From Lunularia cruciata (taxonomy: Eukaryota > Streptophyta > Marchantiopsida > Lunulariales > Lunulariaceae), in assembly GCA_948567375.1 (NCBI GenBank), contig OX419757.1:73036001-73100000 (forward strand): a stretch of 64,000 nt of DNA. Reading direction: 5' to 3'. Numbering within the stretch: position 1 is the stretch's first letter; each line of letters begins with the position of its first letter. Below the pieces are notes generated by a model. That model saw only the letters and a program-made list of their open reading frames with translations. It had not been told where the DNA came from and did no database searches. The translations under genes and the position numbers were made by a program. Positions 44,402-54,770 of this stretch are shown in pieces.

Positions 44402-47400
44402 ATGGGGAAACTTCCGGTTTTCTTTGGCAAGGATGGAGAAGATGTGGAGGCCTTTGTGAGAGACTTCAAGAGAGCTTGCATAGGAAACAATGAGAGGAGG
44501 AAGAATGAGTGGGCCTCATTATTACCAGATTTCTTTGAGGATGCAGCACTTACATGGTATGAGTCAGAATACCAAAAGAGAGAGAGGAGAGAGGGGGAAG
44601 AGGAGTCTTGGGAGACTTTGACTTCAGCACTCATTGAGAACTTTCTTCCTGATGAGAGTTATGAGAGATTGATGAGTGAGGTTACATTTCTCAAGCAAGG
44701 AGATGGAGAGAAAGTGAGAGTCTATGTGGAAAGAGTGGAAAAATTGGAGTCCAGATTTCGCATAGTGTTGAGGAAGGGTGGGGATGATGTGGAGACTACA
44801 ATGATTGGCATAGGGGCCATGCTCACCAAGAATTTTGTGGGAGGATTGAGACCACAAATTAGAAGCAAGGTGAGATATGAGAAACCTTCTTCCAAGGTTG
44901 AAGCTATCAAGATCGCAATTCGTATGGAGGAGAGTTTGGAAGGGGATGAGAGTGATTTGGTGGTGAAGGAGGTTGTGCATCCTCCTCAAGGCTACAAGTA
45001 TGGTGGAACTTCTGATACTTTGGTGACAAGGGTTGCACCACAAGTAGTAGTTGCTCCAGTTCTTGCACCTCCACCAAAAGATCCACTCCAAACCATCACA
45101 GAACAACTTGCGGATCTCAAGATCAATGTGGTGCAATTATGGGAGAAGAGAGAGGTGGATCAGAATGTAGGGAGAGGGCCTAGGAGTTATGGAAACCATC
45201 CATATAGAGGAGGCCAACCAGCCAACAATTTCAATGATAGAAATTGTTTTGGTTGTGGGGGAAGAGGCCATATCCAAAGGAATTGCCCAAATTCCACTTA
45301 CCATGGAGGAAGGGGTTATGAGGGAGCCAATAGAGGGAAAGAGGGAGGTAGTGAAACCCAAGTGGCTCCTAATCCCAACAAAGGTAAGGGGATAGCATCC
45401 ATAGATGTGGTTGAGAGCAAGTATGAGAAGGGAGAGTGCTCAAACTCCAAGGGTCCTAATTTGGAGCTTTTGGCACAAGAGAAGAAGAGAGCTCGTTTTG
45501 TAGAGAATGTTCACTCTTCTCAAGGATTTACTTCAAGCAAGGATACTCCTATGTCTACTAGGAGCACTCGCACCTCAACACCATCAACAACAAAGACTCC
45601 AAGGAAGAAGTTGGGGATGGAGGACTTCTTGATCTCCAAGCAACAATGGAACTACAATGTGTTGGAGGATGTTGGTAGTCACAAGGCTAACATCACAGTG
45701 GGCCAATTAATTGCTTTGAACCCTACCTTGAGAAAGGAGCTTAGAGGTGGTTTGAGTTCTACAAGGAGCAAGAAGAAGAAGAAGGCAAAAGTTCCAATAT
45801 CAATGGGGGTGGTGGATGCCAAGCCAGCACCATGGGAAGCTTGTGAATATGCCTCCAAGATTGATGTGAGAGTGAATGGTCACAACATCAAGGATGCATT
45901 GGTTGATGGAGGATCAGCAGTGAATGCCATGTCAGAAAGGTTGATGAAGAAGTTGGGTATGATACCCTCAAGAGCTTCAACATTTGTGGTGAGCATGGCA
46001 AACAAGCAACAAGTTCGACCAGTAGGAGTGATGGATAAGGTGGTAGTTTCAGTTATGGGAGTTCAAAATCTCATGACTTTCCAAGTCTTGAAGGATTCAA
46101 GCTATGACTTACTTCTTGGGAGGCCATGGTTGAGAGCAGCACGCACAACTGATCGATGGCACAAAGGGTACTTAAGGATTGGGCCATCAAACCATAGAGT
46201 CACTGTTCCTGTGACTAACACCACCAACACTTCACATTCAGATACCCCATCTTCTGATTATTGGGAATCAGATTCTGAAGAAGGAGCTTCAGGTGTGGAC
46301 ACAAGCATGGAAGAGGAGACTTCCACGGAGGAGGATGAATCTGAATCTGATTCAGATGTGTATCCCTTGTGTGCTATGGATTTTGCACCTAAGCCAGAGG
46401 TTTTGAAGGACCCAGATAAATCACCATTGACACTTGAGGAGGTAGAGAGAAGGTTATCTACCCTCAAGTATGGCCCAAATGTTACCAAGGAGGAGAAGGT
46501 GAGATTTGAGGAGATTTTCCGCAAGTTCATCCATGTGTTTGCTTTTAGTTACAAGGATTTGAAGGAAGTCACCTTGGAGGAGCACAAGATAGAGGTGGAG
46601 TCACATGCAAGACCAATCCGCCAAAAGCAACGTCGCATTAGCCCACCAATATCTTTGGTTGTGAAGGAGGAGATTGATAAGCTCAAGGAGGCTGGATTTA
46701 TCTTTGAGGTGGAGAATTCAGAATGGGTGTCTCCAATTGTCATTGTGAAGAAAAAGAATGGCAAGCTTCGGGTATGTGTGGATTACAAGAAGCTCAATGC
46801 TGTTACCAAGAAGGACTACTACCCATTGCCATTCATTGATGAGATCTTGGAGGAGGTTGCAGGTCATGAGAGGTACAGTTTTGGAGATGGTTATAGTGGA
46901 TATAACCAAATCAAGATTGCACCAGAGCATCAACAACTCACCACATTCACCACACCTTGGGGAACTTACGCTTTCAAGGTCATGCCTTTTGGGCTTTGCA
47001 ATGCTCCAGCCACATTCCAACGGTTCATGAACAAGGTATTTGAACCTTTCATTGGGAAATTTGTGAGAGATTTCATTGATGACTTTTGTGTCTATGGGAG
47101 CAAGGAGGAGCACTTTGAGCACCTAATCAAAGTCTTGCAACGCTTGGATGAGGCAAATGCATCACTCAACCCAGAGAAGTGCATTTTTGGATGTGAAGAA
47201 GGTCTACTTTTGGGGCACATCATCTCCAAGGATGGAATAGCAGTTGATCCTGAGAAGGTGAGGAAAATCTCAGACCTTCCATTCCCTTCAAGCTTGACAA
47301 AGTTACGCCAATTCTTGGGAATGGTTGGGTACTATAGGAGGTTCATCTTCTCATTTTCCAACAAGGCTTATGCATTGACCATCTACATGAAGAAGGGTGT

Positions 47401-49228
47401 AGATTACATGGTGATTTTGGAAGACAAGGAGGCTCTCAAAGCTTTTGAGGAGCTCAAGCAATCCCTTGTTGTAGCTCCAATTCTTGCTAAACCTGATTGG
47501 AGTAAGCCTTTCATCCTCTACACTGATGCTTCTAATGTAGCTATAGGATGCACTCTTAGTCAATTAGACCAAGATGGGCATGATCATCCAATAGCTTATG
47601 CTAGTAGGCAGATGGTTTCAACAGAGAAGAACTACTCTGTCACAGAGAGAGAAGGGTTGGCAGTGATCTTTGGTCTCAAGAAGTTTAGACACTACTTGAT
47701 TGGAGGGAAGGCCACAATTGTCACGGATCACAAGGCTTTGAAGTACATCTTCAACAAGCCTAATGTTGAAGGGAGACTAGCAAGGTGGATGATTCTCTTG
47801 TCTGAGTATGACTACACAATTGAGGATAGGCCAGGAAAGAAACATGCAAATGCTGATTTGTTATCTAGAGCCTATGATCATGATGGAGATGAGCCAGTAG
47901 ATGATTCCTTCCCGGATGAGGAGCTCATGACAATCTCAGTCACTCAAGAGGTTCCAATGGAGTACAAGGAGATTGTGGATTTTTTGACAAGAGGTAACTA
48001 TCCAGAAGGGATGCATGCTAGGGAGAGGAAGGCCCTTGCAGCAAGATCTAGACCTTACACAATGGTGGATGATATTCTTTTTCACCAAGGAGCAGATGGT
48101 CTACTTCGAAGAGCAGTGGGTAAGGAAGAGTCTATCCTACTCATAAAGGAGTTTCATGAAGGTTTAGTATGTGGAGGACACTTTGCAGGAAAGGTGACTG
48201 CTTTCAAGATTCTAGATGCAGGTTACCATTGGAGAGGGATTTTCAAGGATTGTCTTGATTATTGCAAAACTTGTCATGTTTGTCAAGCTTTTGCTAGAAA
48301 GTCTACATCCACTCCACCACTTAGATCAATTCCATTGCTAGGACCCTTTGAGAAGTGGGGAATTGATTTTGTAGGACCTCTCAATAGAACCCCAAGGAAC
48401 AATCGGTACATTGTGGTAGTTACTGATTACCTTACCAAGTGGGTTGAGGCTAGACCATTGAGGGACAAGAATGAAGATGAAGTGGGTAGATTTCTTTATG
48501 AACGCATTATCACTAGGTTTGGATGCCCTTTGGAGTTGGTTTTTGATAGAGGAGGAGAGTTTACAGGAAGCATTACTACAGCCATGCTACGACATTTCTC
48601 TATCACACATAGAGTAACTACATCCTATAAGCCAAATTCCAATGGCTTGGCAGAGAGAACCAATCAGACCTTGTGCATGATGTTGGCCAAAGATGCAGAA
48701 ATGGAGGGGGCTAAACATCATTGGGACAAGAGGATTCATGCAGTTTTGTGGGAGTATAGGACAACCATGAAGACTTCCACTGGATATTCTCCATTCCAAT
48801 TGGTGTATGGTATTGAGTCTACCTTACCTATTCACTTTGATCTTCCTACCTTCCAAAGCATTCATAGGAGATTGAAGAAAGCACAAGGAAGTGATGCAGA
48901 GAAGTCAAGGAAGGATCAACTCATGGAGTTGGAAGAGGCAAGAGCAGTTGCTATGGTTCGAGTGGAGCAAGCCCAAAGGAAACAAAAGGAGAGCTATGAC
49001 AAGAGGCAAGGCAAGAAGAAGGTGGAGCCTTTCAAAGAAGGTGATTGGGTAATGTTGTTTGATTCCATTCGATTCAAGAGAGTACAAAAGAAGTTTTTGC
49101 CTAAGTACTTTGGACCTTTCATAGTAGAGAAGGTGTGGGGAAATTACACTTATGATCTCAAGGAGTTGGGAGGAAGACACTTTGATAGGATTAACCATGA
49201 TAAGTTAAAGATGTACCATAGAAGGTAG
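44402..49228 (+). CDS. Gag-Pol polyprotein of element C
   Basis: 1608 codons in one frame, so no frameshift is needed between gag and pol. Domains: capsid-like gag (about 1-200); zinc knuckle 282-295 (C-F-G-C-G-G-R-G-H-I-Q-R-N-C); retropepsin with D-G-G-S, Asp at 502; an acidic Ser/Glu tract about 619-655; RT with R-V-C-V-D-Y, P-F-G-L-C-N-A-P-A-T-F and catalytic F-I-D-D at 891-894; RNase H with Y-T-D-A-S, Asp 1042; integrase zinc region from His 1252; integrase core D1322, D1382, E1418, a DD35E arrangement; a C-terminal G-P-F motif. No chromodomain. All catalytic residues are present. The ATG follows a purine-rich leader in an AAGATGG context. Confidence 0.95.
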   Translation: MGKLPVFFGKDGEDVEAFVRDFKRACIGNNERRKNEWASLLPDFFEDAALTWYESEYQKRERREGEEESWETLTSALIENFLPDESYERLMSEVTFLKQGDGEKVRVYVERVEKLESRFRIVLRKGGDDVETTMIGIGAMLTKNFVGGLRPQIRSKVRYEKPSSKVEAIKIAIRMEESLEGDESDLVVKEVVHPPQGYKYGGTSDTLVTRVAPQVVVAPVLAPPPKDPLQTITEQLADLKINVVQLWEKREVDQNVGRGPRSYGNHPYRGGQPANNFNDRNCFGCGGRGHIQRNCPNSTYHGGRGYEGANRGKEGGSETQVAPNPNKGKGIASIDVVESKYEKGECSNSKGPNLELLAQEKKRARFVENVHSSQGFTSSKDTPMSTRSTRTSTPSTTKTPRKKLGMEDFLISKQQWNYNVLEDVGSHKANITVGQLIALNPTLRKELRGGLSSTRSKKKKKAKVPISMGVVDAKPAPWEACEYASKIDVRVNGHNIKDALVDGGSAVNAMSERLMKKLGMIPSRASTFVVSMANKQQVRPVGVMDKVVVSVMGVQNLMTFQVLKDSSYDLLLGRPWLRAARTTDRWHKGYLRIGPSNHRVTVPVTNTTNTSHSDTPSSDYWESDSEEGASGVDTSMEEETSTEEDESESDSDVYPLCAMDFAPKPEVLKDPDKSPLTLEEVERRLSTLKYGPNVTKEEKVRFEEIFRKFIHVFAFSYKDLKEVTLEEHKIEVESHARPIRQKQRRISPPISLVVKEEIDKLKEAGFIFEVENSEWVSPIVIVKKKNGKLRVCVDYKKLNAVTKKDYYPLPFIDEILEEVAGHERYSFGDGYSGYNQIKIAPEHQQLTTFTTPWGTYAFKVMPFGLCNAPATFQRFMNKVFEPFIGKFVRDFIDDFCVYGSKEEHFEHLIKVLQRLDEANASLNPEKCIFGCEEGLLLGHIISKDGIAVDPEKVRKISDLPFPSSLTKLRQFLGMVGYYRRFIFSFSNKAYALTIYMKKGVDYMVILEDKEALKAFEELKQSLVVAPILAKPDWSKPFILYTDASNVAIGCTLSQLDQDGHDHPIAYASRQMVSTEKNYSVTEREGLAVIFGLKKFRHYLIGGKATIVTDHKALKYIFNKPNVEGRLARWMILLSEYDYTIEDRPGKKHANADLLSRAYDHDGDEPVDDSFPDEELMTISVTQEVPMEYKEIVDFLTRGNYPEGMHARERKALAARSRPYTMVDDILFHQGADGLLRRAVGKEESILLIKEFHEGLVCGGHFAGKVTAFKILDAGYHWRGIFKDCLDYCKTCHVCQAFARKSTSTPPLRSIPLLGPFEKWGIDFVGPLNRTPRNNRYIVVVTDYLTKWVEARPLRDKNEDEVGRFLYERIITRFGCPLELVFDRGGEFTGSITTAMLRHFSITHRVTTSYKPNSNGLAERTNQTLCMMLAKDAEMEGAKHHWDKRIHAVLWEYRTTMKTSTGYSPFQLVYGIESTLPIHFDLPTFQSIHRRLKKAQGSDAEKSRKDQLMELEEARAVAMVRVEQAQRKQKESYDKRQGKKKVEPFKEGDWVMLFDSIRFKRVQKKFLPKYFGPFIVEKVWGNYTYDLKELGGRHFDRINHDKLKMYHRR

Positions 49229-49263
49229 AGAGACCTTCACTTTGAGGACAAAGTGAAAACTTA

Positions 49264-49276
49264 GTCCGGGGGTAAA
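49264..49276 (+). promoter_or_regulatory. Polypurine tract of element C
   Basis: GTCCGGGGGTAAA directly before the 3' LTR; the same tract precedes the 3' LTRs of F2b and O. Confidence 0.8.
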
Positions 49277-49955
49277 TGTAAGACCCATTTGTGCATGTGT
49301 GTGGTATTGTGATATTTAGCTTGGTATTACAAGTACTTAAGAGATATTATTTATATAGAGATAAAGGATGGTTCTATATTAGTCATGGTTAGCTAAAGTT
49401 AGTCATAGCTAAGATAGATGGGACCTTACTTTAGAGGAAGTAGGAAAGATGAGCACCACTATTTTGGATTTTAGTGTGTTGACTTGGTATTATTCCTAGG
49501 TGTTTGGCTTTGGGGAAAGAGTTGAGAACTCTTGGGCCCGCAAGCCTTTTTGTTTTGGATTCTTCTTTAGTCCAAGGATAGCCCATGTGAAGGAATCCTT
49601 GCTTTAGTGGTTGGGTCAAGATAAGGGGAATATGCCCATGTGAATGGATATTCCTTTCTACTTTTTGACTTTACTTGACTTTTAGTCTAGTAACTTGAGT
49701 TACTACGGTAATTAGTAACTTTGGTACGTAACTATTTCACAAGTATATAAACAAGGAGTGAGGAGGTACTCATCATCCTTTCATTTGCAACTATCTCTCT
49801 TTCATTGAGTTCTCTAGTGAGCAATGTCTTGAGTCTTGGAGTGTTAGCCTTGGAGGAGTATGATGGAGTTGGGGTTCCTTGCCTTCTTAGTCCATGGTGC
49901 GCTACCATAATAGCCATCAGAGGTTCATCCTGAGTGAGAGACAGGCCGGCTCACA
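49277..49955 (+). repeat. 3' LTR of element C
   Basis: 679 bp, TGTAAGACCC...GGCTCACA, followed by the duplicated GGAC. Confidence 0.95.
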
Positions 49956-49959
49956 GGAC

Positions 49960-50339
49960 GTGTTAGATCTATATGTTAATAAATTAGATAGATTGAGGGT
50001 GGTGTGATAGAGTAGCAACCTTGGTGGCAATGCCCTAGGTAATCATTGCTATGTAACAACAATCAAGCACCTTACTTGATTATCGGATGAGCAAGATTAT
50101 TGACAACAATAACATTTAGAGAGAGTACAAATTTGAGAAGGAGAAGACCAAATCCCATTTCCAAAACCCAAGGTTTAAAAAGGAAAGAATCTCTCAAGTG
50201 TAGTGGAGAATTTTTTGTTTGATTGTGAAAATTATTTTGAAGCTACTAATCTTCAAGATGAATGAAAACAAATTTCTCTTGGCTTCACTTGCAAGGTATA
50301 ATATTTGATTGGAGTTGTAAGATTTTGGTTGATTTTGAA
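49960..50339 (+). other. Element F3 leader or gag remnant after element C
   Basis: Continues F3 after C. No conserved domain is readable; it probably holds degraded gag. Confidence 0.5.
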
Positions 50340-53300
50340 AATATAGAAAATTGCTTGTCCATGCAATTAGCAAAGGAATTCCTATCAAATCAGTAATTGA
50401 AAGTAGATTCATGGTGGAGGGTAGAAAGGGTTTTGCAGTTTGTACCTTGTATCTTATTACCTTCAAAATTAGGAAGGAATATTTGGAGTGTATGAGGTTT
50501 GTAGTGGCACCTCTATACTATGATGTCATTCTAGGTCTACCTTGGCTTGGATGTCCTAAGGTTCAATTTGATTGGAACTGATAATAAATTTAAGTACAAC
50601 ACCAAGGTAGGAATTTCTGATTAGTTTATTTGACACCTCTTAGTAAGACACCTAAGAATAGTTAGTCCCACGATGGGAAGCTGTTGGGAAGGTAGCCACA
50701 TAGCAAGCTTGGGAGAAAGATGAGTCCCAAGATGGGAAATTTGTTAGTGAAGCAACCATAAAGCAAGCTTTAGAGGAAGATAAGTTTGTTTTGCGATGTG
50801 GATCAAGTTGATTGCACACGAAGGATCTAAGGAACATCAAAAACCTCATCAAGCAAAGGTTGATCAAATAGTCTAGGAGTTTTAGGATGTGTTTCTAGAT
50901 GATATGCCAAAGGGATTACTTTCCAATTGTGGTATGCCCTTCAAGATTGAGTTATTAGAAAGGAGTACTCTGGTGAATAAACCAATCTATTGGCTCTCAT
51001 CAAAGGAGTTGAAAGTTGCAAATAACACTTACAGAGTTGTTGGTGAAGAATTTCATACAACATAGTACATCTCCTTGGGGACCATTGGCGCTATTTGTTC
51101 TAAAGAAGGATAGAGGACTTTGTGTTTGTATTGATTACCATGGGCTCAATAAACAAACAATGAAGAATGCATATCCCTTGCCTTGGATTGATGACTTACT
51201 TGATCAATTGAGTGGAACATGATACTTCTCTAAGTTGGATCTTCAAAGCAACTATTGGTGAATCCCCATTGATAGGGAGGATGTGCAAAAGATTCCCTTT
51301 CACACAAGGTATGGGTATTTTGAATGGAAAATTCTACCTTTTGGGCTCACTAATGCTCAAGCTGTCTTCATGGATCAGATGCATCAAGTGTTGGATGGAC
51401 TATTGGATTGGTACATGGTGGTATTGTTGGATGACATTTTATCTATAGCAAGATAGAGGCAAAAAAATGTGAATCAAGTGTAAGAAGTCCTAAGAAGACT
51501 ATGACAATAGAAGTGTTAGTGCAAGAAGTCAAAGTGTACCTTTTGGCAGAAGGAAGTTACTTTCTTGGGTCACAAGATCTCACTAGAGGGGATCAAGATA
51601 GAAAAGGAGAAAATCAAGGCCATCATTAATTGGCCTACTCCAAAGGATACTATAGAAGTACAAGCATTTAATGGATTGGCCATTTTTTACCAACGGTTCA
51701 TGCACTACTATGCTTATGTCACCACACCATAGATCAATCTCTTGAGGAAGAATTCAAGCTTTCAATGGACCAACAAGCACAAAAAAGCATTCCATAAGCT
51801 GAAATGTATGGTGTTTTCAAGACCTATTCTTCAACCATATGATCCTCAACTACCTTGTGTGGTTGATTTTCAATGCTTCTAACTTTATAATTGGAGTCAT
51901 GTTGCAACAAGAATTCCGATATGGGTTACATCCCATTGCCTTTGTGTCTCACAAACTAAGTACAATAGAAAGGAATTACTCTACTCACGACCAAGAACAA
52001 CTAGCAATGGTATGTGCAACCAAGGTATGGAGACATTAACTCTTGGAGAAACAAGTGATCATGCAAATTGATCACAAACCTTTGTTGCATACATTACACT
52101 TGGAACACATCAAGAGTTGACATCATCTATGGGAGGAACAACTACAATTGTTTGACATCAAACTTGAGTTTAAACCCAATTGGTTCCATGAAATCTCTGA
52201 TGCACTATCATGAAAATCTGATTTGAAGTCTCTTCCTCTTATCAGAGCGGCAATTACAACAATGTCAATTGACTCCAAAGTCTGAATCAAGTTTAAGATC
52301 ACTTTACAACAAGATATTTTCCTTCAAGTGGTACAAGGTCATCTTGTAGCATGCAACAAGGAGTACAAAACCTTCTCTTTCAAGGAAGGCCTTCTATTCT
52401 ATGAGAACCAGATTTATGTTCCAACCAAGGGTGATCTCTGACTTGTGTGTTTCTAAAAAACCCATGACTTACCAATTGTTGGTCACATGGGTGTGGACAA
52501 GACCTTGGGTACTCTCCAACACCAATGGTGGTGGCCCAATAGGACACAAAATGTTCAAGAGTTTGTCTGATCATATGAGAGCTACCAATACAACAAGGCC
52601 ATCAACCAAAAACTGAGTAGACTCCTTCAACCACTCCCCATTCCATCTACTTGATGCAAACACGTGAGCGTGGATCTCATCATATCTTTGCCCAAGATGA
52701 AGCAAGGTCACACAATGATAATGGTGTTTGTGGATGAGCTTAGCAAGCAAATCCATTTGGCACCAACTTTTGATATTGTGGATGCTCCAACATTAGCACA
52801 AATCTATTTTGACACTACCTTCAAGCATCATAGGATGCCTCATGTACTCATCTCTAACCATGATACTCGATTCATTGGGAAATTTTGGCAAGCACTCTTC
52901 AAGATTCTTAACACCAAGGTTGCTTTATCCATGGTCTATCATCCTCAAATTGATATAAAAATTGGACGTGCAAATTGCACCTTGGAGAATATGCTTCATA
53001 CATTTGTCGACATCCACCATACCAATTGGGATGAATGTCTTATAGTTGAGAGTTTGCATACAATAATTCCAAATAGGAAAGCACTTGATTCTCTCTTTTC
53101 TTCCTCAATATTTGCCAAGATCCACTTGTTATAGATTCCCTTCTTGCTCCTCCTCCATCTCATGTCCTTCATACTTCCACCTTCTTGACAACCATATCCC
53201 AATCCCTCCAACAAGCCAAATCTCATCTCCTTGTTGCTCAAAATCATCAAAAACAATATATGGACCACCATCGTCGTGATCTCACCTTTCAAGTCAGTGA

Positions 53301-53695
53301 TAATATCATGCTCTCCTCTAGTAATCTTTCCCTTCCCACTTAGTACCCAAGTTCATAAACTCACCCTTAATTGGATAGGATCCTTTGATGTCATCCAAAT
53401 TATCTCTCTTGATGCTTATTGACTTGCCTTGCCCTGTCATATGCACATCCATCCTATCTTTCACATTTCCAAGTTGAAACCCTTTTCTCCCAACCCATCT
53501 TCCTTTTCCTTTGGTGTCCAACCTCCTCCTCCTCCCATCCCTATCAATGATCATGAGGAATACAAAGTTGATCATATCCTTGCATGTTGCCACATTCAAC
53601 AAGGCCACCAACAACATATGGAGTACAAGGTCCTTTGGAAAGGGTATCCCCTTCATGATGCCATGTGGGAACCTCTTTCTCATCTCTAGAATGAA
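50340..53695 (+). pseudogene. pol of element F3: protease, RT, RNase H, integrase, chromodomain
   Basis: In order, across frames: protease-like region ending in Y-D-V-I-L-G-L-P-W-L-G (50,351-50,581); RT (51,016-51,450) with C-I-D-Y-x-G-L-N-K-Q and a V-L-L-D-D-I-L catalytic block near 51,425; RNase H (51,839-52,100); integrase core (52,664-53,134); and a C-terminal chromodomain (53,540-53,690) with E-Y-K-V-D-H-I-L, V-L-W-K-G-Y-P and W-E-P. A 60-bp tandem duplication lies near 50,665-50,790. Multiple stops and frameshifts. It is a chromovirus distinct from F1. Confidence 0.88.
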
Positions 53696-53764
53696 AAAAT
53701 GGCCATCTAGGAGTTTGAAGCTTCAATAGAGACAAGGATATCATCAACTAGCGATGGGGAAATA

Positions 53765-54176
53765 TGTAACAATATGGAATTTAGTGATAAAGTTAGTAAG
53801 GGCTAACAAAATAGAAAATAGGCCATATTAGCCTAGAAAATTACACAAGTATCTAGGAAGTTTCTTGGGAAGTTTCTCGGCTAGCTTAGCTTGTACCCCA
53901 AGTAAGTAACTTCTAGAAGGAATCTTATAGAAGCTTCCAACTAGATTAGCTTGCACGCCAAGTAAGTGGTTTCTAAAAGGAAACTTCTTGAGAAGCTTCT
54001 CAATTAACTTGGCTTGGACTCCAAGAAAGTAGCTCAAGGAAGCTTCTCAAGATCTTTGTATGCTCTCTATAAATACCAAAGCCTAAGCTCATGCTAGGCA
54101 TTCAGAGTTTCACACTCAAGTGTCCCAATGTGATCTTCCATTCTTCTATTTCTCTCCTTGGTCTCGGTCTTTTACA
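53765..54176 (+). repeat. 3' LTR of element F3
   Basis: 412 bp, preceded by a GATGGGGAAATA polypurine tract. Three tandem units of about 60 bp (53,875-54,055) instead of the two in the 5' LTR explain the 47-bp length difference. Confidence 0.9.
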
Positions 54177-54181
54177 TTAGT

Positions 54182-54766
54182 CATGATAAGCTAAAGTTAG
54201 TCATAGCTAAGATAGAGAGGATCTTACTTTAGAGGAAATGAAGAAGATAAGCACAACTATTTTGGATTCTAGTTTATTGACTTTGCATTATTCTTAGATG
54301 TTTGGCTTTGAGGAAAGAGTTGAGAACTCTTGGACCCACAAGTCTTTATGTTTCAAATTCCTTTATAGTCCAAAGAAAGCCCATGTGAAGGAATCCTTGA
54401 CTTAGTGGTCGGGTCAAGATAAGATCACATGCTTAGGAGAATATTCCCATGAGAATGGATATTCCTTTAGTTTTTTGATTTTATTTGACTTTTAGCCTAG
54501 TAACTTAAGTTACTCTAGTAATTAATAACTTTGGTGTGTAACTATTTCACAAGTATATAAACTAAGAGTGAGGAGGTACTCATCATCCTTTCATTTACAA
54601 CAATCTCTCTCTCATTGAGTTCTCTAATTGAGCAACGTGTTGAGTCTTGGAGTGTTAACCTTGGGGAAGTATGATGGAGTTGGGGTTCTTTGTTTTTTGA
54701 GTCCATGGTGTGCTACCATAATAGCCATCGGAGGTTCATCATGAGTGAGAGAAAGGATGGCTCGTT
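54182..54766 (+). repeat. 3' LTR of element O, second piece
   Basis: Continues the LTR from 41,581 after F3 and ends GGCTCGTT where other copies have GGCTCACA. Confidence 0.88.
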
Positions 54767-54770
54767 AACT

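Larger units (their letters stand above)
42155..49955 (+). mobile_element. Element C: intact young copy of gypsy family F2
   Basis: 7,801 bp with LTRs 42,155-42,833 and 49,277-49,955, both 679 bp and differing by eye at two sites (base 6 and one near the 3' end). The 4-bp duplication GGAC is perfect (42,151-42,154 and 49,956-49,959). It has a tRNA-Asp-like primer site, leader ORFs, one continuous gag-pol frame and a CCGGGGGTAAA polypurine tract. No stop or frameshift in gag-pol. The RT and integrase are of the non-chromodomain type, closest in my judgement to the Athila/Tat side of plant gypsy elements. Probably capable of movement. Confidence 0.95.
41582..54176 (+). mobile_element. Element F3: third gypsy family (chromovirus)
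   Basis: LTRs 41,582-41,946 and 53,765-54,176, perfect 5-bp duplication TTAGT, TGGTATTAGAG primer site, pol with RT, integrase and chromodomain. Inserted in the 3' LTR of element O. Element C interrupts its leader/gag region. Coding frames have many stops, so it was already old or decayed freely; gag is largely unrecognisable. Confidence 0.92.
18045..54766 (+). mobile_element. Element O: oldest copy of gypsy family F2
   Basis: The 5' LTR is 18,045-18,733. Its leader pieces are 18,734-18,916, 19,860-19,906 and 40,186-40,558. A gag fragment with zinc knuckle (40,559-40,935) and a pol C-terminal fragment (about 40,990-41,425) follow, then a polypurine tract before 41,474. The 3' LTR is split into 41,474-41,581 and 54,182-54,766. 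Flanks are AACC and AACT, an imperfect 4-bp duplication. All insertions listed below sit inside it. Most of gag-pol was deleted, in one or more deletions near 40,559 and 40,936-40,990. Confidence 0.85.

Noticed and set aside
46718-47122. Long open frames antisense to gag-pol of C (134 codons here, 170 codons at 44,624-45,136)
   Set aside because: They mirror conserved pol or gag codons on the other strand and have matching shadows in F2b; no independent domain.
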